The notes beneath the pieces were generated by a model. It worked only from the letters and a program-made list of their open reading frames with translations. It did not search any database and was not told where the DNA came from. A DNA stretch of 64,000 nt from Acidaminococcaceae bacterium (GTDB taxonomy: Bacteria > Bacillota > Negativicutes > Acidaminococcales > Acidaminococcaceae). Shown here piece by piece: positions 44,678 to 54,454 of this stretch; positions within the stretch are counted from its first letter, which is position 1; every line of letters starts with the position of its first letter. The position numbers were made by a program, and so were the translations under genes. Location: assembly GCA_017405945.1 (NCBI GenBank), contig JAFQZL010000021.1:17862-81861 (forward strand), read 5' to 3'.

Positions 44678-45172
44678 TTACTTCCCTCCTTCCGCCGGTT
44701 TTGCCGCCGGTGCGGCAGGTTTCTGCGCAGCCTGATTTGCTGCCTGCGCTGCCGGTTTCACCGAGGCGTCTACCCCCAGCCCGGGCCGCAGGTTCACTTT
44801 AACGGCCGCTGCCGGCTGCTGTGCCTTGGACAGTTCATGCCAGGGCATGGGCTTGGCAAGCTGGAAGAACTTTCCGCCGTAATCCACTTCCGGCGCAATA
44901 AATTCCACATTCAGGCCGAACAGGTCGTGGATCTCGTTCTCCCAGACAAAGGCGTACCAGTACTGGCTGGTGACGCTCATGACGGAACCTTCCAGCGGCA
45001 CGATGACCCGCAGGTTCTCCATCACATAATCCTTATCAAAACTGTACGTCAGTTCATAGCCTTCCGGAACCCGGGTGCACAGGATCTGCACCATGCGGTA
45101 CCCGTCTTTTTTATACTGCGCTGCTTTGCCCAGCAAATCAGCAGCTTCTGTCTGAATAAAAATCTGTTTCAT
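44678..45172 (-). CDS. Ech-type hydrogenase NuoC-like subunit (EchD-like) with Ala/Pro tail
   Basis: 164 residues. The core (1-115) is NuoC/30-kDa-like: YELTYSFDKDY, PLEGSVMSVTSQYWYAFVWENEIHDLFGL. The last ~45 residues are Ala/Pro/Lys-rich (QAANQAAQKPAAPAAKPAE) and look disordered. It overlaps the small-subunit gene by 4 nt and ends 1 nt before the large-subunit start. Confidence 0.9.
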   Translation of the reverse strand: MKQIFIQTEAADLLGKAAQYKKDGYRMVQILCTRVPEGYELTYSFDKDYVMENLRVIVPLEGSVMSVTSQYWYAFVWENEIHDLFGLNVEFIAPEVDYGGKFFQLAKPMPWHELSKAQQPAAAVKVNLRPGLGVDASVKPAAQAANQAAQKPAAPAAKPAEGGK

Positions 45173-45678
45173 TTCCCGGCCTCCTGACTTTTACTGATAG
45201 CCATTTCCGGTTCTAATTCTTTTTCCCGCAGGGCCTGTTTTTCTCTCACAGGAACTGCCAGCGCCTTCTGTTTTTCTTCCAGCACGGCCAGACCTTTCAC
45301 CACACCGTCGATGATGGCTTCCGGCCTTGCGGCGCAGCCCGGTACATACACATCCACAGGGATGGCCTTGTCCATGCCGCCCAGCATATTATAGCAGTCA
45401 TGGAACACGCCGCCGCTGCAGGCGCAGGTCCCTACCGCGATGACAACCTTCGGTTCCGGGATCTGTTCGTAAATCTGTTTCACGACAGGCAGGTTCTGGG
45501 TATTCACGCCGCCCGTCACCAGAAAAATATCCGCGTGTTTGGGGTTGCCGGTATTTACAATGCCGAACCGTTCCACATCGTACAGCGGTGTCAGGCAGGC
45601 CAGCACTTCAATGTCACAGCCGTTGCAGCTGGAGCCGTCATAATGGACAAGCCAGGGTGACTTCTTTATATAACTCAT
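45169..45678 (-). CDS. Ech-type [NiFe] hydrogenase small subunit (EchC-like)
   Basis: 169 residues, NuoB-like. C18 and C21 in GSSCNGCDIE, the cysteine of GTCACSGGVF and the one in VPGCAARPE would hold the proximal [4Fe-4S] cluster. The C-terminus is a charged helix (VLEEKQKALAVPVREKQ). It follows the NuoH-like gene by 18 nt. Confidence 0.94.
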   Translation of the reverse strand: MSYIKKSPWLVHYDGSSCNGCDIEVLACLTPLYDVERFGIVNTGNPKHADIFLVTGGVNTQNLPVVKQIYEQIPEPKVVIAVGTCACSGGVFHDCYNMLGGMDKAIPVDVYVPGCAARPEAIIDGVVKGLAVLEEKQKALAVPVREKQALREKELEPEMAISKSQEAGK

Positions 45679-45696
45679 ATAAGCCGCATCCTTTCA

Positions 45697-46572
45697 TCAA
45701 CGCATATACATTAAAAACATGATATTCACAAATCCGGCCACTAACGTTACCAGCCAGGTGGAAGACAGCATCTGTTCCCACTTTACACGGGAACAGCAGT
45801 TATCGACCAGCACATCACTGAAATAGGTGAACAGACACATCAGTACGGCCAGCGCGGGACTCCAGGGAGCAGACCAGGCAAAGAACAGATACACGAAGCC
45901 CAGCAGGAATACGTTCTCATACCAGTGGGCCAGTTCGATCATGGCCAGCGTGCGTCCGGAAATTTCCGTAATTACGCCACGGATCAGTTCCTGATGCACT
46001 TCATGGGACATGGATAAATCAAAAGGAGACTTCCTGAATTTTATCAGCAGGATAAAACTCAGGCCGATGAAGATGCCCGGCATATAAATAAAGTTCATGG
46101 AAGGCGCCTTCAGAATGGTATCGATACTGAAGCTGCCGCATTTCAGGTAAAAACCCAAAGCCATTAATAACAGCATGGGCTCATACGCCATCGTCTGGAC
46201 CAGTTCCCTTTCCGCCCCGACCTGGCTGTACGGAGAATTCGAAGAATAAGCAGCCACGATGAAACATACGCTGGCCATCGTCAGGGTGAACACAACCAGC
46301 AGGATATCCCCGTGGGTAAAGAAGAACAGGCCGCTGATGATCACGAACAGCAGGAAACCGAACACGTAAAAGCGCTGGGCTTCATTGACCGCGATGGGCT
46401 GTTTGTCCCACAGTTTAAAGAAATCGTAGAACGGCTGCAGAACAGGAGGACCGACACGGCGCTGCATCCGCGCGGAAATTTTCCGGTCGAGCCCGGCCAG
46501 CAGCCCGCCGATGACCGGCGCCAGAATCAGGTATGCTATCCCCGAAATAATGTTTAAAACCATCTCAGACAT
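45697..46572 (-). CDS. Ech-type hydrogenase NuoH-like membrane subunit (EchB-like)
   Basis: 291 residues from the ATG at 46572 (GGGAGG upstream). About eight membrane helices. The quinone/ion-channel subunit signatures are present: RKISARMQRRVGPPVLQPFYD, AERELVQTMAYEPML and FDLSMSHEVHQELIRGVITEISG. It anchors the small and large subunits to the membrane arm. It overlaps the NuoL-like gene by 8 nt. Confidence 0.94.
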   Translation of the reverse strand: MSEMVLNIISGIAYLILAPVIGGLLAGLDRKISARMQRRVGPPVLQPFYDFFKLWDKQPIAVNEAQRFYVFGFLLFVIISGLFFFTHGDILLVVFTLTMASVCFIVAAYSSNSPYSQVGAERELVQTMAYEPMLLLMALGFYLKCGSFSIDTILKAPSMNFIYMPGIFIGLSFILLIKFRKSPFDLSMSHEVHQELIRGVITEISGRTLAMIELAHWYENVFLLGFVYLFFAWSAPWSPALAVLMCLFTYFSDVLVDNCCSRVKWEQMLSSTWLVTLVAGFVNIMFLMYMR

Positions 46573-48469
46573 GGAAAGCACCTCCCAGAATAATCGCAAA
46601 TTCAATCAGGAGACAGGAGCCGCAAAGAATAAACCCGCACAGTTTCATTTTGGCCTCTCCGAACCATTTTTCCATATACCAGTTACGCAGCGTAACCGGA
46701 ATCGTCTGTCCGGCCGCGCCCCGGTAAGACAGGTTGTCTCCGGAATTTTCCCCGGCCAGGTTGGTAACGACCTGTTTCTGTTTGCGGCCCTTGCCGAAAC
46801 GCAGCGGCAGCACCACAAGCAGGATGACCATCATGGACATGATCAGCAGGTTGCTGCGGGCGATGACATCCATATTTGTCTGGTAAGTAACTTCCAGATA
46901 CGGGATTACTCCGTACTGGGAAATCCCCGGGAACAGGATACAGGTAATGATCGTCAGCGCGCTTAAAACCCGCAATGCGATCCATTGCACGCCGTGGATC
47001 CCTTCTTCCAGGTTTTCCTTTGCCGGAATAAACGCTGTAATCTTACCCAGCCATTTGGTCCAGTAGAACAATGTCGTGGAAGAACCGAACACCAGGACCA
47101 GCAGCAATAACGGATGACCTGCGTCAACAAATGCCTTCATGGCGGCCCACTTGGAAATCAGCATGCCAAAAGGCGCCAGGAACATGCCGCAGATACCGAT
47201 GATCATGCACAGGGATAACCTGGGCATGGAACAGAACATCCCGTCAAAATTCTCAATATTACGGCTTTCCAGCTGCTGCTCGGCCGTACCGACCGACAGG
47301 AACATGAGGCTTTTGGCTACCGCATGGAACACAATGATCATGATCGCCGTCCACGCAGCTTCATAGGAACCGATGCCTGCGCAGCAGACAATCAGGCCCA
47401 GGTTGGAAATCGTAGAATATGCCAAGACCTTTTTGCCGTCAGACTGTGAAATCGCCGCACAGGAAGCGAACAGGAAGGTTGCGCCCCCGACGAACATGGT
47501 CATCAGGCCGGCATGATTGGATCCCAGAATGGGACAAAGTTTAATAATCAGGAACACGCCTGCTTTAACCATTGTGGAAGAATGAAGCAACGCGGATGTG
47601 GGCGTGGGGGCCACCATGGCGCCCAGCAGCCAGCCGGAAAACGGCATCATGGCGGCTTTGGTAAAACCGCAGAATACCAGCAGCGCAACCGCCAGTTCCA
47701 CAGGCTCCGAGCTGCGGCCCAGATTCACCAGCATGGAAAGCTCCACCGTGCTGTATTCCAGTCCCAGCCAGACAATGGCAATGGCAAACGCCAGACCGCC
47801 CAGCAGGTTCATCCATAACGCTTTAAACGAATTGTTGATGGCTTCCTCCGTCTGGGTATAGCCAATCAGCAGGAACGAACATAAGCTGGTAATCTCCCAG
47901 CAGGTGTACATAAGCAGCAGGTTGTTGGAAATGACAAGGCCGAACATGGCCGAAAGGAACAGGAAGATGACAAAGAAAAAGAACGGACGGCGGTCTTCCA
48001 CGTCACGATGCTCTTTCTGGAACTCTTCCATATAACCAAGGGAGAAAACAGCGATCAGACTGCCGATAATACCTACGATCAGGACCATAATCATGGCAAA
48101 GTTATCAATCGCGATATTGGCCGCTATGTCGATGCTGTGCCCCACGGTCTTCTCAAACCAGAACACGGCCCCAAGCTGGACCAGTTCCAGAAGCGCGATC
48201 CAGGGCCTTTTAAACCGGACCAGCGTGTAGTACAGAATCACAACGGCCGCGATGATATCCAACGCCATGATAACCATCGGAAGTTCCGGCGCTGCCAGTT
48301 TAAAAAACTCCGGATGGCCGAAAAACTTCAATGCAGCTGCTACAGATAAACCCATGGTAACCGCTGACGCCAGCGGGACGATCGCATTACGCGCCCCGTT
48401 GCCGCGCAGACAGAAGACCAGGAACGCAGCGATCAGAGGAACACCGATCAACAAGGCAAACAAAGACAT
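46565..48469 (-). CDS. Ech-type hydrogenase NuoL-like proton/sodium pumping subunit (EchA-like)
   Basis: 634 residues with about 15 membrane helices, an antiporter-like subunit. Motifs include TCWEITSLCSFLLIGY, KAAMMPFSGWLLGAMVAPTPTS, LLHSSTMVKAGVFLI, ISQSDGKKVLAYSTISNLG and VFHAVAKSLMFL. It is the first gene of the twelve-gene ech-hyp operon, with AGAAGGA before its ATG and a consensus promoter ~65 nt upstream. Confidence 0.94.
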   Translation of the reverse strand: MSLFALLIGVPLIAAFLVFCLRGNGARNAIVPLASAVTMGLSVAAALKFFGHPEFFKLAAPELPMVIMALDIIAAVVILYYTLVRFKRPWIALLELVQLGAVFWFEKTVGHSIDIAANIAIDNFAMIMVLIVGIIGSLIAVFSLGYMEEFQKEHRDVEDRRPFFFFVIFLFLSAMFGLVISNNLLLMYTCWEITSLCSFLLIGYTQTEEAINNSFKALWMNLLGGLAFAIAIVWLGLEYSTVELSMLVNLGRSSEPVELAVALLVFCGFTKAAMMPFSGWLLGAMVAPTPTSALLHSSTMVKAGVFLIIKLCPILGSNHAGLMTMFVGGATFLFASCAAISQSDGKKVLAYSTISNLGLIVCCAGIGSYEAAWTAIMIIVFHAVAKSLMFLSVGTAEQQLESRNIENFDGMFCSMPRLSLCMIIGICGMFLAPFGMLISKWAAMKAFVDAGHPLLLLVLVFGSSTTLFYWTKWLGKITAFIPAKENLEEGIHGVQWIALRVLSALTIITCILFPGISQYGVIPYLEVTYQTNMDVIARSNLLIMSMMVILLVVLPLRFGKGRKQKQVVTNLAGENSGDNLSYRGAAGQTIPVTLRNWYMEKWFGEAKMKLCGFILCGSCLLIEFAIILGGAFHV

Positions 48470-48521
48470 AAAGCATTCCTTCTTTCTTAATTAGTGTACA
48501 TTTAACCCTGCAAAAGATAAA

Positions 48522-48560
48522 TATAGTATGCACTATATCACAATTCCCCGGTAATGACAA
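48522..48560 (-). promoter_or_regulatory. promoter of the ech-hyp operon with an inverted repeat on the -10
   Basis: Minus strand TTGTCA (48560-48555) and TATAGT (48537-48532), spacer 17 bp. The -10 is one arm of the inverted repeat TATAGT-N4-ACTATA (48522-48537), a possible operator. Confidence 0.75.
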
Positions 48561-48620
48561 CCTTTTTTTTCATTTTTATAAGAAATCGTGTAAAAATTAC
48601 GGCAATTGTAACAATCGCAA

Positions 48621-49079
48621 CTATTTTTCTGTTCCGGTACTGCCAAAACCGCCGCTGCGCTCTTCCTTTTCCGCAGCGTTGTCGTCGTCTGTTGTCAGAT
48701 ATTTATAAAAAATACCCTGGGCAATCCGTTCGCCCTTCTTTAAAACCAGCGGCTGCAGACCGGTGTTCACCAGCGCCAGTATAATATGTCCTTCGTTATC
48801 CGGGTTATTGTAATAATCCGCGTCAATGATACCCACGTTATTGACCAGCCGAATGCTTTTCTTCACTGCCATGCCGGAACGGATATGCACGCCCAGGAAC
48901 TCATCTTCCTGCATATAAGCCTTCACACCGGTGGGCACCATAACAAGACGGCCGGGACGCAGGGCCACGTCTTCCGGTACGCAGATATCGTATCCGGCAG
49001 ACGTTTTTGTCTTGCGTGCCGGCATAGGGAAATCAACGTTTTTGTATTTCGTTATTTTTTCAAAGCCGCGTACTTTCAT
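48621..49079 (-). CDS. dut: dUTP diphosphatase
   Basis: 152 residues from the ATG at 49079 (GGAGAG 7 nt upstream; a TTG at 49094 lacks support). It removes dUTP and supplies dUMP. All five trimeric dUTPase motifs are visible: AGYDIC, RSGMA, GIIDADYYNNPDN, RIAQGIF and the glycine-rich RSGGFGSTG end. It lies between the ech-hyp promoter and the divergent [FeFe] hydrogenase gene. Confidence 0.95.
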   Translation of the reverse strand: MKVRGFEKITKYKNVDFPMPARKTKTSAGYDICVPEDVALRPGRLVMVPTGVKAYMQEDEFLGVHIRSGMAVKKSIRLVNNVGIIDADYYNNPDNEGHIILALVNTGLQPLVLKKGERIAQGIFYKYLTTDDDNAAEKEERSGGFGSTGTEK

Positions 49080-49312
49080 CTGAACACTCTCCAATCCACT
49101 GCGTTAACTGGTACACTGTTGCAAAATGTACCGGGCAGTTTCTTATTATATATTATATCATACCATGCGTGTTTTTATCGAAAAAATCTTGTTCCTGTCC
49201 GCGTAAATTAGCCCTTTTCAAAAGAGATTTTTTCATATATGATAAATAATATAGAAGTAAACAATAAATAAACGAACACCGGAAAGGGAATCAACAGTAA
49301 AGGAGGCTGCGC

Positions 49313-50800
49313 ATGGAAATCACACAGGTAGTCAATTTCAGGCGGGAAGTATTACGGAGGATTGCGGAATATACATGGAACGACTGTCTTCCGGAACATA
49401 TTTACGATATTCTCTATAAAACAGTCAGGGACGATACCCCGCGGGTCCGGTGCTGTGTGCATAAAGAACGGGCTGTATTAAAGAACCGCGTCCAGATGGC
49501 GCTCTGGCAGCCGCTGGGACGTAATATCATCAACGCCGCAAAAGCCGCGCTGAACGGTGAATTCGACAAAAGCCTCCCTATTATTGACGTGCTTCCGGAT
49601 GCCTGCGACGCGTGCCCTATCGATAAATACTATGTAACAGATATCTGCCGGCACTGTATCCAGCATAACTGCATGAACAACTGCCCGAAAAAAGCCATTT
49701 CCATTGTTAACAACAGAGCCTTCATCAACCGGGACATCTGTATCGAATGCGGGCGCTGCGCCAAGTCCTGCCCTTACGGCGCCATTATTGAAATCAACCG
49801 TCCCTGTATCCGCGCCTGCGCGCTGGACGCCCTCTCCGCAGGCGAAGACAGGAGAACGAAAATCGATTATGAAAAATGCACGAACTGCGGCAACTGCCGG
49901 GCAGCCTGCCCCTTCGGCGCACTGGACGAACGCAGCATGATTGTTCCCCTGCTTCTGGCCTTAAAACAGCGCAAACCGGTGGTCGCCATGCTGGCGCCTT
50001 CGTTTGTGGGACAGTTCGGTATGAAAATAACGCCGGCGCAGATTATCGCCGCGTTGAAGAAAATCGGTTTTTCCGACGTGGTCGAAGTGGCCATAGGCGC
50101 TGATATAACCACGCTGCATGAGGCCGAAGAGTTTATGGAAAAAGTGCCGAAGAAACTCTCCTTCATGACCAGTTCCTGCTGCCCTGCTTTCGTAAAATTA
50201 GTGAAAAGCCGTTTCCCCGAATACGAAGAAAATATTTCCAAGACCACGTCCCCCATGGTATCCTGCGGCCTGTACGTAAAAGACAAATCCCCGGAAGCCA
50301 TGACCTGCTTCATCGGTCCCTGTATCGCGAAGAAACGGGAGGCGGTGGAACATGCGGACACGATCGATTTCGTGCTCACCTATGAAGAACTGCAGTGCAT
50401 CTTTGAAGGCATCGGCATTGATCTGACAGAACCCGTGGAAGAAGAATACGTAACGCAGGCAACCGCCGGCGGCATCGGCTTCCCCCTGACACGCGGCGTG
50501 CAGGCCTCCATGAAAGAAGTGCTGCCCATCGAGCGGCAGGCAGAGCTTACAGCCGAATACGCCGACGGCCTGGAAAACTGCAACGACAAACTGACACTGA
50601 TTAAAAACGGAAAGCTTTCCGCCGACTACTTTGAAGGAATGGCCTGCTGCAACGGCTGCGTAAACGGTCCCGGCTCTCTGGCGCAGCAGGGGCTGACCCG
50701 GGTCATGGTTACCAAATTCCAGAAAGCGGCAGAAAAAAAGACCAGCGACCAATTGCAGGAAGCAGTGGACGCTGTCGGTAAAATCAGTTTTGAAGTGTAA
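49313..50800 (+). CDS. monomeric [FeFe] hydrogenase, group B-like
   Basis: 495 residues. The N-terminal part has cysteine-rich ferredoxin-like motifs (CIECGRCAKSCP at 143-154 and CTNCGNCRAACP at 189-200, plus CRHC..HNCMNNCP). The H-cluster domain has the three signatures: TSSCCPAF (L1, C289/C290), GPCIAKKRE (L2, C337) and EGMACCNGCVNGPG (L3, C445 and C449). The layout fits group B [FeFe] hydrogenases, common in Negativicutes and clostridia, of poorly known role. The HydEFG maturases are not in the window. AAAGGAGG precedes the ATG; a terminator follows. Confidence 0.93.
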   Translation: MEITQVVNFRREVLRRIAEYTWNDCLPEHIYDILYKTVRDDTPRVRCCVHKERAVLKNRVQMALWQPLGRNIINAAKAALNGEFDKSLPIIDVLPDACDACPIDKYYVTDICRHCIQHNCMNNCPKKAISIVNNRAFINRDICIECGRCAKSCPYGAIIEINRPCIRACALDALSAGEDRRTKIDYEKCTNCGNCRAACPFGALDERSMIVPLLLALKQRKPVVAMLAPSFVGQFGMKITPAQIIAALKKIGFSDVVEVAIGADITTLHEAEEFMEKVPKKLSFMTSSCCPAFVKLVKSRFPEYEENISKTTSPMVSCGLYVKDKSPEAMTCFIGPCIAKKREAVEHADTIDFVLTYEELQCIFEGIGIDLTEPVEEEYVTQATAGGIGFPLTRGVQASMKEVLPIERQAELTAEYADGLENCNDKLTLIKNGKLSADYFEGMACCNGCVNGPGSLAQQGLTRVMVTKFQKAAEKKTSDQLQEAVDAVGKISFEV

Positions 50801-50908
50801 TTTGTTTGACTGGTAACGCTTCTATTTTAAATAAAATTGTTTGCAAACAGAATTTTTAAACAGTTTGCGAACAGGATGAACCGTCGTTTCCAACATAAGG
50901 CCCCAAAG

Positions 50909-50946
50909 AAAAAACCTGATGCGCGTTAAGCGCACCAGGTTTTTTT
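50909..50946. terminator. bidirectional terminator between [FeFe] hydrogenase and aldolase genes
   Basis: CCTGATGCGC (50915-50924) pairs with GCGCACCAGG (50930-50939) with one mismatch, flanked by A6 and T7, so it works on both strands for the convergent genes. Its left arm is almost identical to the ech-hyp terminator. Confidence 0.9.
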
Positions 50947-50958
50947 AATCATATGAAA

Positions 50959-51849
50959 TCAGGTAATAGAAGCCTCGTAAATGGAATCAACCGATGCTTT
51001 CAGCATCGCGTCAAATTCCGCAGCCGTCTGCTTCGCGTTCAGTCCTTCGGACAACGCGCGGGAGAAGCTGGCGATGAGGCCGTGGTTTTCTGCCAGTTTT
51101 TTGTTGGAATCTTCCCGGGTATAGCCGCCGGACAGCGCTACCACACGTACTACCCGCGGATCGGCGATCAGTTCCGCATAGGTATCGGGAATCGTGGGAA
51201 TGGTCACCTTGAACATCAGCTTGGTGTCTTCCGGCAGTTTCGCCAGACGTTCCATAATATTTTTCTTCAGGATTTCTTCGGCTTTTGCCTTGTCCGGGCA
51301 ATGGATATCCACTTCCGGTTCGAGGATGGGAACCAGACCGGCCGCCGCGATCTGCAGGCCGATTTCAAACTGCTGGTCTACGATTTTCTTAATGCCCTCT
51401 TCCGCCGCTTCTTTAATTACGCTGCGCATCTTGGTGCCGAAGATATGCCGCTCGTCACGGGCGCGGGCCAGCAGCTTGTCCAGACCGGGAATGGGTTTCA
51501 TCAGCTGCACGCCGCCTTCCAGATCCATAAGTCCCTTGTCGACTTTCAGGATCGGGATGATGCCCTTTACGTCCCACAGATAATCTGCCGTAAATTTGTC
51601 GTCAATCTTGCGGTCCATGGTATTTTCAAATAAAATGGCAGCCAGAACACGGTCGCTTGTGAAAGAAGGGCTCTTGATGATTCGGGTTCTCATCTCGTGA
51701 ACCAGGGTGAACATTTCCTCATCATTGGAATAGGCAGTTTCCTCCACGCCGTAAAGCCGCAACGCTTTCGGTGTGCTTCCGCCGCTCTGGTCCAGCGCAG
51801 CAATAAATCCTTTGCCGTTTTTCATTTTTTCCAACTGCTTTTGATTCAT
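50959..51849 (-). CDS. fda: fructose-bisphosphate aldolase, class I
   Basis: 296 residues, the staphylococcal type of class I aldolase. It begins [23 protein letters not shown]. The Schiff-base lysine is K214 in LMFKVTIPT, and [14 protein letters not shown] holds the phosphate site. It cleaves fructose-1,6-bisphosphate in glycolysis or gluconeogenesis without a metal. Monocistronic, with GGAGGT before the ATG. Confidence 0.94.
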   Translation of the reverse strand: MNQKQLEKMKNGKGFIAALDQSGGSTPKALRLYGVEETAYSNDEEMFTLVHEMRTRIIKSPSFTSDRVLAAILFENTMDRKIDDKFTADYLWDVKGIIPILKVDKGLMDLEGGVQLMKPIPGLDKLLARARDERHIFGTKMRSVIKEAAEEGIKKIVDQQFEIGLQIAAAGLVPILEPEVDIHCPDKAKAEEILKKNIMERLAKLPEDTKLMFKVTIPTIPDTYAELIADPRVVRVVALSGGYTREDSNKKLAENHGLIASFSRALSEGLNAKQTAAEFDAMLKASVDSIYEASIT

Positions 51850-51948
51850 GTTTTTACCTCCATCCTTTTTTGCTGATTCTCTATCGTTTCCTGCTTGGAT
51901 CCCGGATAACCGTCGCGATGATTTAATCAGGCTATATTCGTTATTATT

Positions 51949-51978
51949 ATTATACCATTAACTTACTGCCACGTCCAA
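51949..51978 (-). promoter_or_regulatory. predicted aldolase promoter
   Basis: Minus strand TTGGAC (51978-51973) and TATAAT (51954-51949), spacer 18 bp. Confidence 0.6.
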
Positions 51979-52061
51979 TTAAAAAACGCTTTGTAAACAG
52001 TAAAGTTGTAAAGGAAAAACTCTCCCCTGCAGCTTATTTGCAACTCACATAAACTTCCGCT

Positions 52062-52100
52062 AAAAAACGCAGCCTGCCATTTTGAACTGACAGGCTGCGC
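52062..52100 (-). terminator. terminator of pnp
   Basis: GCAGCCTG (52069-52076) pairs with CAGGCTGC (52091-52098); on the minus strand the stem is followed by GTTTTTTA. It lies ~50 nt after the pnp stop. Confidence 0.88.
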
Positions 52101-52148
52101 TTTAAATTGCATATTCAATTAATTACTCATTAACGAAATACTGACGGA

Positions 52149-54233
52149 TTATTTTTTGGTCCCCTGGAGAATCGCTTTGCGGGACAGATTGATGCGGCCC
52201 TTGCTGTCGATCTCCACGCACTTCACCATGATCTCGTCGCCCACGGAAACCACGTCTTCCACTTTCTCGACCCGTTCGGTGGAGAGCTGGGAAATGTGAA
52301 CCATGCCTTCCTTGCCGGGCAGGATTTCCACAAAAGCGCCGAAGTTCATGATGCGGGTTACTTTGCCGGTGTAGATCTTGCCCACTTCCGCTTCAGCCGT
52401 AATGCCGTCAATGGCCTTGATGGCCTTTTCAATGGCATCGGAGTCCGGGGAAGCGATATACACTTTGCCGGTATCTTCGATATCGATCTTGGCGCCGGTA
52501 TCTTCCACAATCTTCTTAATGGTCTTGCCGCCGGGCCCGATGATCTTGGCAATCTTTTCCGGATCCACGGTGATGGAAGTAATCTTGGGAGCCCATCTGG
52601 ACAGGGACTTGCGGGGTTCGCTGATACATTCCATCATCTTGCCCATGATGAATTCGCGGCCGCGTTTGGCCTGGGCCAGCGCCTGCTCGAAGATCTCGCG
52701 GTTGATGCCGTCGATCTTCATATCCATCTGCATGGCGGTGATGCCGTGTTCCGTACCGGCAACCTTGAAGTCCATATCGCCCAGCGCGTCTTCCAGGCCC
52801 TGGATATCCGTCAGGATGGTGAAGAAGTCGCCGTCTTTTACCAGGCCCATGGCCACGCCGGCCACCGGGGCTTTAATGGGTACGCCCGCGTCCATCAGGG
52901 ACAGGGTGCTGGCGCAAACGGAACCCATGGAAGAAGAACCATTGGATTCCAGTACTTCGGAAACCAGGCGCAGGGTGTACGGGAAATCTTCCTCGGAAGG
53001 AATAACCGGCAGCAGTGCGCGTTCCGCCAATGCGCCGTGACCGATCTCGCGACGGCCCGGGCTGCGCAGGGGTTTGGTCTCGCCCACGGAGTACGGCGGG
53101 AAATTGTAATGATGGATATAGCGCTGCATCTCTTCCGGTCCCAGGCCTTCGATGACCTGCGCTTCACGCAGCGGGGCCAGGGTGCAGGCGTTCATGATCT
53201 GGGTCTGGCCGCGGGTGAAGAGCGAGGAACCGTGTACCCGGGGCAGCAGGCCTACGCGGCAGGTAACCGGGCGCACTTCATCCAGCGCCCGTCCGTCCGG
53301 ACGGATCTTGTCCACTGCGATGGTGCGGCGCACGATTTTCTTAACCAGCTTCTGGGTAATATAGGCAACGTCGGTGCCGTTGTCCGGATATTTTTCGATA
53401 AACGCTTCCGCGATTTCTTTCTTCACGCGGTCCACGTTTTCTTCGCGCTGCAGTTTGTTGGCGTCCATGAGGGCCGCTTTCAGTTTTTCAGCGCCGAACT
53501 CTTCGATTTCTTTTACCAGTTCTTCCGGCGGATTGTACTTGGGCACTTCCATTTTCGGTTTGCCGATCTCAGCCTGGATGCCGCTAATAAATTCGCAGAT
53601 CTTTTTAATGTTCTCATGGGCAAAGAAAATCGCGTCCAGCATTTCCTGCTCGGAGATTTCCTTGCAGCCGGCTTCTACCATCAGGATGGCATCCGTGGTT
53701 CCGGCTACCGCCAGGTTCAGGCGGCTTACCTTGAACTGGTCCACAGTCGGATTGACGATATACTGTCCGTCGATCAGGCCTACGCGCACACCGGCGATGG
53801 GTCCTTCAAAGGGAATATCGGATACGCACAACGCAGCGGAAGCGCCGATCATGCCCGGGATATCCGGCGCGTTGTCCGGATCTACGGAAACCGCAGTGGC
53901 AACGATCTGCACATCATTCCGGTACCCGTCCGGGAACATGGGACGGATGGGACGGTCAATCAGGCGGCTGGTCAGTACCGCATGGGTGCTGGGGCGGCCT
54001 TCCCGTTTGATAAAACCTCCGGGGATCTTGCCTACCGCATACATTTTTTCTTCGAAATCAACAGTCAGCGGGAAGAAATCCACGCCTTCACGAGGGGTCT
54101 TGGTACCGGTAGCGGCAACCACCACAACCGTGTCGCCGTAACGCACCAGCAGACCGCCGTTGGCCTGTTTGCAGACTTCGCCGAATTCCAGCGTCAGAGG
54201 TCTGCCGCCCAGGTCCATTGTGTAACTCTTCAT
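52149..54233 (-). CDS. pnp: polyribonucleotide nucleotidyltransferase (PNPase)
   Basis: About 694 residues. Two RNase PH domains (about 10-150 and 310-460) are joined by an all-helical domain, followed by KH ([15 protein letters not shown], about 555-615) and S1 (about 620-690) domains. The catalytic core has [22 protein letters not shown] and [24 protein letters not shown] motifs. It degrades RNA 3' to 5' with phosphate. AGGAGG precedes two adjacent ATGs (54236 and 54233); either may be used. The longer open frame to 54317 is rejected since it begins inside the leader. A full-length antisense ORF is a shadow of this gene. Confidence 0.96.
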   Translation of the reverse strand: MKSYTMDLGGRPLTLEFGEVCKQANGGLLVRYGDTVVVVAATGTKTPREGVDFFPLTVDFEEKMYAVGKIPGGFIKREGRPSTHAVLTSRLIDRPIRPMFPDGYRNDVQIVATAVSVDPDNAPDIPGMIGASAALCVSDIPFEGPIAGVRVGLIDGQYIVNPTVDQFKVSRLNLAVAGTTDAILMVEAGCKEISEQEMLDAIFFAHENIKKICEFISGIQAEIGKPKMEVPKYNPPEELVKEIEEFGAEKLKAALMDANKLQREENVDRVKKEIAEAFIEKYPDNGTDVAYITQKLVKKIVRRTIAVDKIRPDGRALDEVRPVTCRVGLLPRVHGSSLFTRGQTQIMNACTLAPLREAQVIEGLGPEEMQRYIHHYNFPPYSVGETKPLRSPGRREIGHGALAERALLPVIPSEEDFPYTLRLVSEVLESNGSSSMGSVCASTLSLMDAGVPIKAPVAGVAMGLVKDGDFFTILTDIQGLEDALGDMDFKVAGTEHGITAMQMDMKIDGINREIFEQALAQAKRGREFIMGKMMECISEPRKSLSRWAPKITSITVDPEKIAKIIGPGGKTIKKIVEDTGAKIDIEDTGKVYIASPDSDAIEKAIKAIDGITAEAEVGKIYTGKVTRIMNFGAFVEILPGKEGMVHISQLSTERVEKVEDVVSVGDEIMVKCVEIDSKGRINLSRKAILQGTKK

Positions 54234-54331
54234 CATTTTTCCTCCTATACTCTTACACTTTCTCTTACCTTTGCAGTTAGAATAACCGCAACTATAAAAA
54301 TGGGTTACTGAAAACAAGCATAAACATATAT

Positions 54332-54360
54332 ATTATAAAGTTTGTTACACTTTTGGTCAA
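54332..54360 (-). promoter_or_regulatory. predicted pnp promoter
   Basis: Minus strand TTGACC (54360-54355) and TATAAT (54337-54332), spacer 17 bp, leader ~90 nt. Confidence 0.75.
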
Positions 54361-54454
54361 TACATAAATGAAGAGATTTTCCTGTTTCTTCACAGATTGT
54401 ATGTAAATCAACTGTAAACACACGAAATGGACCGGAATACAGGCGCGCCACACA

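Noticed and set aside
52296..54311. A 671-codon open frame on the plus strand opposite pnp
   Set aside because: It mirrors the whole pnp gene, has no binding site, and its translation is low-complexity His/Gly/Phe-rich, typical of an antisense shadow in a GC-rich gene.
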